This document shows, in pieces, positions 1 through 5,797 of a stretch of 10,005 nt of DNA (position 1 is its first letter; each line of letters begins with the position of its first letter). Source of the DNA: an uncultured Spartobacteria bacterium (GTDB lineage: Bacteria > Verrucomicrobiota > Verrucomicrobiia > Chthoniobacterales > Terrimicrobiaceae); the NCBI GenBank assembly GCA_903915315.1, contig CAIWSO010000510.1:1-10005 (forward strand). The letters are read 5' to 3'. The notes under the pieces were generated by a model. The model ran no database searches, was not told the origin of the DNA, and saw nothing but the letters and a program-made list of their open reading frames with translations. The position numbers and the translations under genes are program-made.

Positions 1-720
1 CAGGCTATCGCTGCCATGGCCTACGGAACCCCAACCATCCGCCGGGTCCAAAAGATTTTCGGTCCAGGAAACTCCTATGTCGTCGAAGCCAAGCGCCAGG
101 TTTTGGGAGCGGTCGCCATCGACCTCCTTCCGGGTCCGAGCGAAGTGCTCGTGATCGCGGACAAGAAGGCCAAGCCCGACTGGATCGCGGCCGACCTTCT
201 CGCTCAAGCCGAACACGGCCACGGGAGCCAAGCGATCTTGGTCACCGATTCTGAAAAAATCCTGACTGGCACAGCTAAAGCGATCGAGCGTCAATCCAAG
301 CTCTCGAAACGTCCCGCAGAACTCGCCAAGGCGCTCAAAAACACGCTCCTCATTCTCGTCAAGGACATGGATGCCGCCATCCAAGTCGCGAACGATTATG
401 CCGCCGAGCACGTCTCCATCGCGACCGAGTTTCCCGGCGAGGTCTCGCTCTCACTCCACACTTCGGGAGCCATTTTCCTCGGCGGTCTATCACCTGTTGT
501 GGCAGGCGATTTCCTCGCTGGTCCGAGCCACGAACTGCCGACCGGCGGGGCTGGAAAATCTTTCGCAGGACTCACGGTGGATCAATTCCAACGTCGCACG
601 AGCGTGGTGATGTATGACGAAGGCTCGCTGCGCGCCTCGCTGCCATTCCTCGAGACCTTCAGCGCCATCGAGGGACTCGACGCCCACGGCCGCTCGGCAT
701 CCATCCGACTCAAAAAGTGA
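1..720 (+). CDS. hisD: Histidinol dehydrogenase, C-terminal part (gene starts before the window)
   Basis: HisD oxidises L-histidinol in two NAD-dependent steps to L-histidine, the last reactions of histidine biosynthesis, in the cytoplasm. The frame is open from base 1, so the 5' part lies outside; 239 residues are visible of a family length near 430. Family landmarks visible, numbered from the window edge, are GPGNSYV (21-27) and GPSEVLVIAD (45-54). Q69 and H72 in AQAEH match two zinc ligands, and E136-H137 in AAEH match the catalytic Glu-His pair. GD at 169-170 supplies the zinc aspartate, H177 lies in PSHELPTGG, and H229 near the C-terminus matches the last zinc histidine. All expected catalytic and zinc residues of this half are present, so the gene looks intact. 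The internal ATG at 16 is not the real start. Its TGA stop overlaps the GTG start of folP (GTGA), which suggests coupled translation. Family identity is very sure. Confidence 0.97.
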   Translation, partial: QAIAAMAYGTPTIRRVQKIFGPGNSYVVEAKRQVLGAVAIDLLPGPSEVLVIADKKAKPDWIAADLLAQAEHGHGSQAILVTDSEKILTGTAKAIERQSKLSKRPAELAKALKNTLLILVKDMDAAIQVANDYAAEHVSIATEFPGEVSLSLHTSGAIFLGGLSPVVAGDFLAGPSHELPTGGAGKSFAGLTVDQFQRRTSVVMYDEGSLRASLPFLETFSAIEGLDAHGRSASIRLKK

Positions 721-1556
721 TTTGGAAGGTTCGGGGTCAGTCGCTCGATCTCACGCACCGCGCGCTGCTGATGGGCATCGTCAACGTCACTCCCGACTCC
801 TTTTCTGATGGGGGATCTTTTCTTGATCCCCGCGCCGCTTGCAAACAGGGATTGAAGCTCGTTGAGGAAGGGGCGGACATCCTCGATATCGGCGGCGAAT
901 CCACCCGCCCCGGCTCCCACAGCGTCCCACTCGAAGAGGAAATCCAACGCGTGATCCCCGTCATCGAGAAGCTCCGCCGCGAGACGAAGGCCTTGATTTC
1001 GATTGATACCAACAAGGCTGCCGTCGCTCAGGCCGCCATGGATGCGGGTGCGGACATTATCAATGACATCACCGGCCTACGCGGAGATGAGAATATGCCA
1101 CGCGTGGTTTCTCAATCCGGAGCCGGCGTCATTATCATGCATATGAAAGGCACTCCCCGCACGATGCAGGATGCCCCTGCCTACCAGGATATCATGAGCG
1201 AAATCGGGGATTTTTTTCGACAGTCCGTCGCTCTCGCACTATCATTCGGCATCGATCCCATGAGCATCGCCCTCGACCCAGGAATTGGTTTTGGAAAAAC
1301 ACCTGAGCACAATCGCCAGTTGCTCGTAGGGATAGGTTCATTCGCAAAAACCGGACACCCGATCCTCGTCGGTGCTTCCCGCAAGTCGTTTCTAGGCTGG
1401 TTGGCGGGTTCGACAGCGATGGAAGACCGCTTCTGGCCTGGCGTGGCCACAACCTCCCTCTGCCGCGAGCGAGGAGCAAAAATCTTCCGCGTTCACGATG
1501 TGAAACCCCACCACGATGCCCTGCGCATGACGGAGGCGATCCTAAATCATGTTTGA
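717..1556 (+). CDS. folP: Dihydropteroate synthase
   Basis: FolP condenses p-aminobenzoate with 6-hydroxymethyl-dihydropterin pyrophosphate to dihydropteroate in folate biosynthesis; it is the sulfonamide target. The 279-residue product has the normal family length and a complete TIM-barrel motif set: MGIVNVTPDSFSDGG (19-33), DIGGESTRPG (57-66), SIDTNK (95-100), the pterin-site ND in INDITG (115-120), MHMKGTPRTMQ (141-151), DPGIGFGKT (187-195), GASRKSF (219-225) and RVHDV (258-262). The start is GTG at 717, overlapping the hisD TGA by 4 nt. No ATG-initiated form would keep the first beta strand, and no clear Shine-Dalgarno is visible, so coupled re-initiation is likely. The 3' end overlaps cdaA by 8 nt. 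I see no truncation or missing key residue. The position between hisD and cdaA is unremarkable functionally; a shared transcript is inferred from the overlaps. Confidence 0.97.
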   Translation: MIWKVRGQSLDLTHRALLMGIVNVTPDSFSDGGSFLDPRAACKQGLKLVEEGADILDIGGESTRPGSHSVPLEEEIQRVIPVIEKLRRETKALISIDTNKAAVAQAAMDAGADIINDITGLRGDENMPRVVSQSGAGVIIMHMKGTPRTMQDAPAYQDIMSEIGDFFRQSVALALSFGIDPMSIALDPGIGFGKTPEHNRQLLVGIGSFAKTGHPILVGASRKSFLGWLAGSTAMEDRFWPGVATTSLCRERGAKIFRVHDVKPHHDALRMTEAILNHV

Positions 1557-2424
1557 GCAATCCACTTTATTTTTTCGCGAGCAATGGACCTCCGCCGTCG
1601 AGGTGGGGATTCTGGCTGTGGTCATTTACTACATCTACACGTATCTACGCGGCACCCACGGGGCGCGAATCTTGATCGGCTTGGCTCTGGTATTTCTGAC
1701 CCTCACGCTCGTCTCTCAAATTCTCAACCTGGAGGTGATCAGTTGGCTTTTGCGGAGCATTTCGGTCTTTCTGGCGATCGCGCTGGTCGTGATTTTCCAG
1801 CCCGAGTTGCGCCGCGCCCTCACGGAGTTGGGCAGCCATCGCTTTTTCTCTTCTTCCTTTGAGGAAAGGGAAACCATCGAGGACATCACGGACGCCGTTT
1901 TTGAGTTGGCCAGCAAAGGATTCGGCGCCCTCATCGCCATTGAGCGCGATATCCATCTCAAGACTGTGGTCGAAACCGGCGTTTCTCTGGATGCGGAATT
2001 CTCAAAAGAACTCGCCTTGACCATCTTTCACCCCAAGACAGTCCTTCACGATGGCGGCGTTGTCGTCAGTGGTGACCGCATTGTTGCCGCCGCCTGCATT
2101 TTTCCCCTCACCCAACGCGAAGACCTCGATCGCAACCTCGGCCTGCGCCACAGAGCTGGTCTAGGCCTGAGCGAGGAGTCGGACGCCGTCATGCTCATTG
2201 TCTCTGAGGAAACCGGCCAAGTTTCGATTTGTCACGGCGGTATCATTGAACGAAATCTCAGTGTGGAAAAATTCCGTCAGCGCCTGAGCAAGCTTCTGCT
2301 CCACGAAAAATATGAAAGCGATCATTCTAAACAACTGGAAGGCCAAGCTCTCGAGTCTGATTCTGGCCCTGGCGCTCTGGTATCTCATCAAACAGAACGT
2401 CGGCCGGACACCCGATCGATATGA
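1549..2424 (+). CDS. cdaA: Diadenylate cyclase CdaA (c-di-AMP synthase)
   Basis: CdaA is a membrane-bound enzyme that makes cyclic di-AMP from two ATP; in many bacteria this messenger controls potassium and osmolyte transport and wall homeostasis. The 291-residue product has three predicted N-terminal membrane helices (about 17-33, 38-57, 63-83), the junction FQPELRRAL (83-91), then a DAC domain (about 105-235). The domain contains LHDGG (166-170), GDRIVAAAC (175-183), the ATP-contacting RHR (200-202) and SDAVMLIVSEETG (211-223). The usual DGA motif reads DGG here. Residues 255-291 form a tail beyond the normal CdaA end (about 273 in Bacillus subtilis); it is polar, not obviously folded, and encoded in the region shared with the next small gene. 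The ATG start overlaps the folP stop by 8 nt. The tail may be a by-product of the overlap rather than a functional domain; that is inference. Family identity is very sure. Confidence 0.95.
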   Translation: MFEQSTLFFREQWTSAVEVGILAVVIYYIYTYLRGTHGARILIGLALVFLTLTLVSQILNLEVISWLLRSISVFLAIALVVIFQPELRRALTELGSHRFFSSSFEERETIEDITDAVFELASKGFGALIAIERDIHLKTVVETGVSLDAEFSKELALTIFHPKTVLHDGGVVVSGDRIVAAACIFPLTQREDLDRNLGLRHRAGLGLSEESDAVMLIVSEETGQVSICHGGIIERNLSVEKFRQRLSKLLLHEKYESDHSKQLEGQALESDSGPGALVSHQTERRPDTRSI

Positions 2425-2485
2425 TTTCAGCCGTGGTCCTGCTGGCATCACCAGCAATCAGGCACCCAAGGCTCCCTTTAAATAA
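2312..2485 (+). CDS. Minimal CdaR/YbbR-like membrane-anchor protein (57 aa), overlapping cdaA
   Basis: A short open frame starts at ATG 2312 inside the 3' end of cdaA, in the +1 frame relative to it, and stops at TAA 2483-2485, two bases before glmM. The 57-residue product begins MKAIILNNWKAKLSS and continues with one hydrophobic helix (about 13-29, LSSLILALALWYLIKQN). A polar, Pro/Arg-rich tail of about 27 residues follows and shows no recognisable domain. The N-terminus matches the start typical of YbbR/CdaR proteins (a basic, Asn-Trp, Lys-Leu segment running into a Leu/Ala-rich helix that ends in Leu-Trp). In Firmicutes cdaR lies exactly between cdaA and glmM and its product binds CdaA. 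Here all extracytoplasmic YbbR repeats are absent. An in-frame TGA at 2285-2287 limits upstream extension. No good Shine-Dalgarno is visible, so expression is probably coupled to cdaA translation. The reading frame is seen directly; that it is translated and regulates CdaA is inference. Confidence 0.7.
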   Translation: MKAIILNNWKAKLSSLILALALWYLIKQNVGRTPDRYDFSRGPAGITSNQAPKAPFK

Positions 2486-2487
2486 CC

Positions 2488-3861
2488 ATGAATCAAAAGA
2501 AACTTTTCGGAACGGATGGTGTTCGCGGCGTCGCCAATATCGAACCCGTCACAGCCGAAACCGCACTCAAGCTCGGTCGCGCCGCTGCCCATGTCTTCGC
2601 CGAGACCCGCGCCCATGCGCGAAGCGGACGCCTAAAAATCGTCATCGGTAAAGATACCCGTCTCTCCGGATATATGCTCGAGCACGCGATGGTCGCGGGC
2701 CTGACCTCCCTAGGTTGCGATGCCCTTCTCATCGGCCCGCTGCCGACTCCGGGCGTCGCCTATATCACGCGATCTCTTCGCGCCGACGCCGGCATCGTCC
2801 TATCCGCATCCCACAACCCCTACGAAGACAACGGCATCAAATTTTTCCGCCACGACGGGTATAAGCTGGATGATGAAATCGAAGCTCGGATCGAAAATCT
2901 CGTCTTCAGCGGCGAGATCGAGAACATCCGCCCCACCGCCACAAAAATCGGTAAGGCCCTTCGTATCGATGATGCCCTGGGCCGCTATGTCGAATTTGCA
3001 AAGCAAAGCTTCCCACGCGGCTTCACGCTGGAATCGCTTCGCATCGCGTTAGATTGTGCCAATGGCGCCGCCTACAAATCCAGCCCCTGCATTCTTCGTG
3101 AGCTTGGAGCCGACTTGGTCGTTCATAACAACCATCCGACCGGCACCAACATCAACACCGATTGCGGCAGCACGCATCCCGAGCACATCCAACGCTTCAC
3201 CCGCGAATGCAAGGCCCAGATCGGCATCACGCACGACGGTGACGCCGACCGCATGTTGCTTTGCGATGAGAATGGAGAACTTGTCGATGGCGACGAGATC
3301 ATGGCCATCGCTGCCGTCGATTACCTCAAACGCGGATGCCTGAATGGAAATACGCTCGTGGCTACTGTGATGAGCAACTTCGGACTCGATGAGACACTGG
3401 AAGCCCATGGTGGCCGCGTGCTTCGCACCAAAGTTGGCGACCGCTACGTGATCGAGGCCATGCTTCGCGAGGGATACAATGTCGGTGGCGAGCAGAGCGG
3501 ACACATGATCTTCGGTGACTTCGCAACCACAGGAGACGGCATCGTCAGCGCACTCCAGATCCTTCGCGTCATGATTGAGACCGGTCAACCTCTCAGCGAA
3601 CTCAAAAAAGTCCTGAAAAAATATCCCCAAGCCCAGCGCAACCTTCGCGTGAAGGACAAGCCGGCCTTGGAGAGCATCTCGGGTTTGCAGACCCTTCTGA
3701 ACGAAGCCGAATCGACCTTGAAAGGCAAGGGCCGCGTCCTCCTTCGCTACTCCGGCACAGAGCCAAAAATCCGCCTCCTTCTGGAAGGTCGGGAACAAGA
3801 TGTGATCGATCACCATGCCGACCGCATCGCCGGGCTTCTTCAGGAAACCATTGGCGCCTAG
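2488..3861 (+). CDS. glmM: Phosphoglucosamine mutase
   Basis: GlmM interconverts glucosamine-6-phosphate and glucosamine-1-phosphate, the step that feeds UDP-GlcNAc synthesis for peptidoglycan and lipopolysaccharide. The 457-residue product matches the family length (about 445-460). It opens with KLFGTDGVRG (5-14), typical of GlmM rather than of phosphomannomutases. It has the phosphoserine loop SASHNP (106-111, phosphoserine at S108), the metal-binding DGDADR (250-255), the sugar-binding GGEQSGH (333-339) and the phosphate-binding RYSGTEPKIR (420-429), so all four domains are complete. The ATG lies 2 nt after the stop of the small CdaR-like gene; no strong ribosome binding site is visible, so coupling is likely. 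The cdaA-(cdaR)-glmM order is a known conserved module in Firmicutes, where CdaA and GlmM interact and GlmM can inhibit c-di-AMP synthesis. Whether that holds here is inference. No oddities are seen in the protein. Confidence 0.97.
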   Translation: MNQKKLFGTDGVRGVANIEPVTAETALKLGRAAAHVFAETRAHARSGRLKIVIGKDTRLSGYMLEHAMVAGLTSLGCDALLIGPLPTPGVAYITRSLRADAGIVLSASHNPYEDNGIKFFRHDGYKLDDEIEARIENLVFSGEIENIRPTATKIGKALRIDDALGRYVEFAKQSFPRGFTLESLRIALDCANGAAYKSSPCILRELGADLVVHNNHPTGTNINTDCGSTHPEHIQRFTRECKAQIGITHDGDADRMLLCDENGELVDGDEIMAIAAVDYLKRGCLNGNTLVATVMSNFGLDETLEAHGGRVLRTKVGDRYVIEAMLREGYNVGGEQSGHMIFGDFATTGDGIVSALQILRVMIETGQPLSELKKVLKKYPQAQRNLRVKDKPALESISGLQTLLNEAESTLKGKGRVLLRYSGTEPKIRLLLEGREQDVIDHHADRIAGLLQETIGA

Positions 3862-3868
3862 AAATCGG

Positions 3869-4420
3869 CTACCAGAAAAGAATCGCGCACACCAGTAGCG
3901 CCACACCGTAACCGACGCCACCAAGGCAGGCCAACTTCCAACGTGTCGACGAAGCTGTGACCAAATTGATCGCATCGCGCACTAGGTAAGGCATTCCAAC
4001 CATGAACAGGCCCGCCAACACCCACCCGTAGGCCAACGTGACCAGCAGCAATCGACTCGGCTCCGTGCGCAGAACGGCGGATTCAAGCAACACCTCGGCG
4101 GCCAGCAGCAGCACCATTCCGAGCGCTCTGGCTGCCAAGAATTCCTCCACATAGATCCAGGAAAGAATCGCGCCGGCGACGATGCCCATGAGCATAATTT
4201 GACGAAGCTTCGAAAATTCCCCCAAATCGACTTCTTGAACGAGAAGAAACGCCCACACCGCCGCCACTATCAACAAAAGGGTCGCCGCTAACCGGGAGCG
4301 CGGAAAGCTTTTCGCAAAGGCCATCGCCGAGGAGGTTCCAACCCATGCCGCCGCATGACCGAGCAACAAAATCACACCGACAGCGATACCGACGGACTGC
4401 AAAGAAAGGGAATAAATCAT
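3869..4420 (-). CDS. Hypothetical six-helix inner-membrane protein
   Basis: I do not recognise this family. The 183-residue product is very hydrophobic, with about six predicted membrane helices (9-29, 44-62, 74-91, 95-112, 123-142, 161-181), short loops, few charged residues inside helices and no signal peptidase site. No catalytic or transport motif is evident. Possibly notable are an acidic VEEFLA (91-96) at the fourth helix and PYLVRDAINLV (144-154) before the last helix. The ATG shares its A with the TAA of rnc (TAATG on the minus strand), so the gene is probably translated by re-initiation after rnc and lies in the same operon. Its TAG stop is only 7 nt from the convergent glmM stop. 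The real-gene call rests on the coherent membrane topology, the exact stop/start junction with rnc and the lack of a better frame. Cellular role unknown. Confidence 0.75.
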   Translation of the reverse strand: MIYSLSLQSVGIAVGVILLLGHAAAWVGTSSAMAFAKSFPRSRLAATLLLIVAAVWAFLLVQEVDLGEFSKLRQIMLMGIVAGAILSWIYVEEFLAARALGMVLLLAAEVLLESAVLRTEPSRLLLVTLAYGWVLAGLFMVGMPYLVRDAINLVTASSTRWKLACLGGVGYGVALLVCAILFW

Positions 4421-5172
4421 TAGTTTTGGAGATTCAGCAATGGCGCCGGCACTTTATCGGATTTTTCCCAATGGCGCTCGCTGAGCGCGACTTGGGCGGC
4501 GGCGACTTGCGCTTCCTTTTTGCTCGATCCGCATCCGCGTCCGAGTTCCTGACCATTCCAAACCACACTGCAAATGAAGTTTTTGGAATGTTCCGGACCG
4601 CTTTGCGAAAGGATTTGATATTCCGGAGCGGCCGGCTCGATCGCCTGCAGGATTTCCTGCAAAAATCCCTTGGGATTGATCTCTTCGGGTTGGTTGGCGA
4701 TCTCCGTGAAGACCTCCTCCATCTGACGTAGGATAAAAATACGCGCGGCATCGAAACCACCATCAAGGTAGATCGCACCAACGAGAGATTCGAAGACATC
4801 GGCCAGTGTCGAAGCTCTCTCGCGGCCACCACTGGATTCTTCGCCACGTCCCATCATGATGTAGGAACCCAAATCCAGCTTAGCCGCGCGATTGCGCAGC
4901 GCCGTGCGGGAGACAATGCGCGTGCGGAGCTTGGTAAGCTGACCCTCGCCAAAATCGGGAAACATACGGAAAAGATGCTCGGTAACAGAAACCTGGATCA
5001 CGGAATCGCCCAAAAACTCGAGGCGCTGATTGTCAAAGGGATAGTTTTTCCGTTCGAGAGAAATGCTCGGATGCGTGAGCGCCTCGGCGAGAAGCAGCCC
5101 GTTGCGGAATTTGTACAGAATCCGCTCCTCCAGAGGATTCATGATCGAGTTTTTCAAAGCTTCCATGGCCAT
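4420..5172 (-). CDS. rnc: Ribonuclease III
   Basis: RNase III cleaves double-stranded RNA and processes rRNA precursors, mRNAs and antisense duplexes. Counting from the ATG at 5172 (250 residues), the nuclease domain has the signature NQRLEFLGDSV (48-58) with metal ligands E52 and D56. A second metal pair, D125 and E128, lies in DVFESLVGAIYLDGG. A double-stranded RNA-binding domain follows (about 166-232), with NPKGFLQE and the C-terminal KKEAQVAAAQVAL helix. The first Glu of the usual NERLEFLGDS is Gln here, a replacement also found in other RNase III proteins and not expected to abolish activity. The start is uncertain: ATGs exist at 5172, 5166 and 5142, and a TTG at 5214. The family core begins right after the ATG at 5142 (MNPLEERI, a 240-residue product), so that start is nearly as likely. 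No clear ribosome binding site decides it. The gene is followed directly by the membrane protein through TAATG. Confidence 0.95.
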   Translation of the reverse strand: MAMEALKNSIMNPLEERILYKFRNGLLLAEALTHPSISLERKNYPFDNQRLEFLGDSVIQVSVTEHLFRMFPDFGEGQLTKLRTRIVSRTALRNRAAKLDLGSYIMMGRGEESSGGRERASTLADVFESLVGAIYLDGGFDAARIFILRQMEEVFTEIANQPEEINPKGFLQEILQAIEPAAPEYQILSQSGPEHSKNFICSVVWNGQELGRGCGSSKKEAQVAAAQVALSERHWEKSDKVPAPLLNLQN

Positions 5173-5235
5173 TAAAAAATAGGACGCTTTAGAACGAGAC
5201 TCCTTGCACAGCAACTAAAAAACATAATCCCCAAT

Positions 5236-5245
5236 CTATCGATAG
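5236..5245. repeat. 10-bp perfect palindrome CTATCGATAG
   Basis: CTATCGATAG is a perfect inverted repeat without a spacer, located 63 bases upstream of the rnc ATG at 5172. It could be an operator half-site pair for a dimeric regulator of rnc, but a 10-bp palindrome can also occur by chance, and no second copy was noticed in the window. Confidence 0.3.
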
Positions 5246-5293
5246 CGGCCACGGGGGCAAGCTTGGGATGCAACCGAAAGCGTGGGCAGTCAC

Positions 5294-5310
5294 GTTGAAC
5301 ACTCTTCAAC
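5294..5310. repeat. Inverted repeat GTTGAA-N5-TTCAAC, possible operator
   Basis: A perfect 6-bp inverted repeat with a 5-base centre lies about 80 bases upstream of the GTG start of the FtsB-like gene. It overlaps the best -35-like hexamer (TTGAAC) in the spacer. The size and spacing suit a dimeric repressor or activator site. It is not followed by a T-run, so it is not an intrinsic terminator. Function is inference. Confidence 0.35.
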
Positions 5311-5388
5311 TGATCTGTTTTCATCCCCTTTGGCATTTCAAATGAACAGGGGTTTGCATTTCGCAGCGCATCGAGTAGGCATTCAGTC

Positions 5389-5751
5389 GTGCAACAACTC
5401 CGTTCTAAACGCCGCCGCAATCCTGAAGTCTGGAGCACTGGCATCCGCCTCATGAGCATCTTCATTGTGGTAGGCTCGCTGGCTTTTTTGTTAGTCGCAT
5501 TCTACCCAGAATGGACACGTAAAAAAGACCTCGCTACCCAACTCGCCAATGAAAAATCCACTCTCTCCGCTGAGGAACTCGTTCGTAAACAGCGCAGCCG
5601 TGAAGTCAATCTCCTGAAAAATGACACCGAATACGTCGAAGCCATCGCCCGCGATAAAATCGGCGTCATGAAAGAGGGCGAGACCATCTACCGCCTCGAT
5701 GCCCCCGACTCAAAACCCGCTGCGATCACCGCCAAACCGGCGAAACCTTGA
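5389..5751 (+). CDS. Septum formation initiator family protein (FtsB/DivIC-like)
   Basis: Proteins of this family are small bitopic membrane proteins of the divisome; with FtsL and FtsQ they activate septal peptidoglycan synthesis. The 120-residue product has a very basic cytoplasmic N-terminus (LRSKRRR, 4-10), one membrane helix (about 20-39) and a periplasmic heptad-like coiled-coil stretch (about 42-78). The family's diagnostic block follows (NDTEYVEAIARDK at 78-90, then MKEGETIYRL to 103), and finally an Ala/Pro/Lys-rich tail. The start is GTG at 5389. No ATG or other usual start lies upstream in frame, and the internal ATG at residue 22 would remove the basic anchor and part of the helix. 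No clear Shine-Dalgarno is present. The FtsB versus DivIC label cannot be decided from sequence alone, so no symbol is given. It is followed 46 nt later by prfB and probably shares its transcript. Confidence 0.88.
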   Translation: MQQLRSKRRRNPEVWSTGIRLMSIFIVVGSLAFLLVAFYPEWTRKKDLATQLANEKSTLSAEELVRKQRSREVNLLKNDTEYVEAIARDKIGVMKEGETIYRLDAPDSKPAAITAKPAKP

Positions 5752-5797
5752 TTTCATTTGCCGCCGCTATCCAGCTTGATAGTTTAGGCTACTTTTT

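Larger units (their letters stand above)
5173..5388. promoter_or_regulatory. Divergent intergenic region between rnc and the FtsB-like gene
   Basis: This 216-base spacer separates two divergently transcribed units and must hold promoters for both unless they are transcribed from elsewhere. A possible weak promoter for the + strand is TTGAAC at 5295-5300 with TTTCAT 18 bases downstream (each four of six matches to the sigma-70 consensus). The side facing rnc is AT-rich around 5214-5230. Two small inverted repeats lie inside and are listed separately. I see no RNA gene. A 25-codon frame starting at ATG 5268 has no support. Confidence 0.4.

Noticed and set aside
3049..3975. 308-codon antisense frame over glmM
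   Set aside because: It lies opposite a complete, motif-rich glmM; the protein shows no recognisable features and mirrors glmM codon bias. Long antisense frames are common in GC-biased third-position genes.
4345..4731. 128-codon + strand frame across the rnc/membrane protein junction
   Set aside because: Opposite to the rnc double-stranded RNA-binding domain, with no motifs, and it spans a clean TAATG gene junction.
5172..5214. TTG start for rnc at 5214
   Set aside because: It adds a non-conserved 14-residue extension and has no ribosome binding site; ATGs at 5172 to 5142 fit family length better.
5268..5345. 25-codon frame in the divergent spacer
   Set aside because: Too short, no well-placed ribosome binding site, no recognisable peptide character; chance occurrence is likely.
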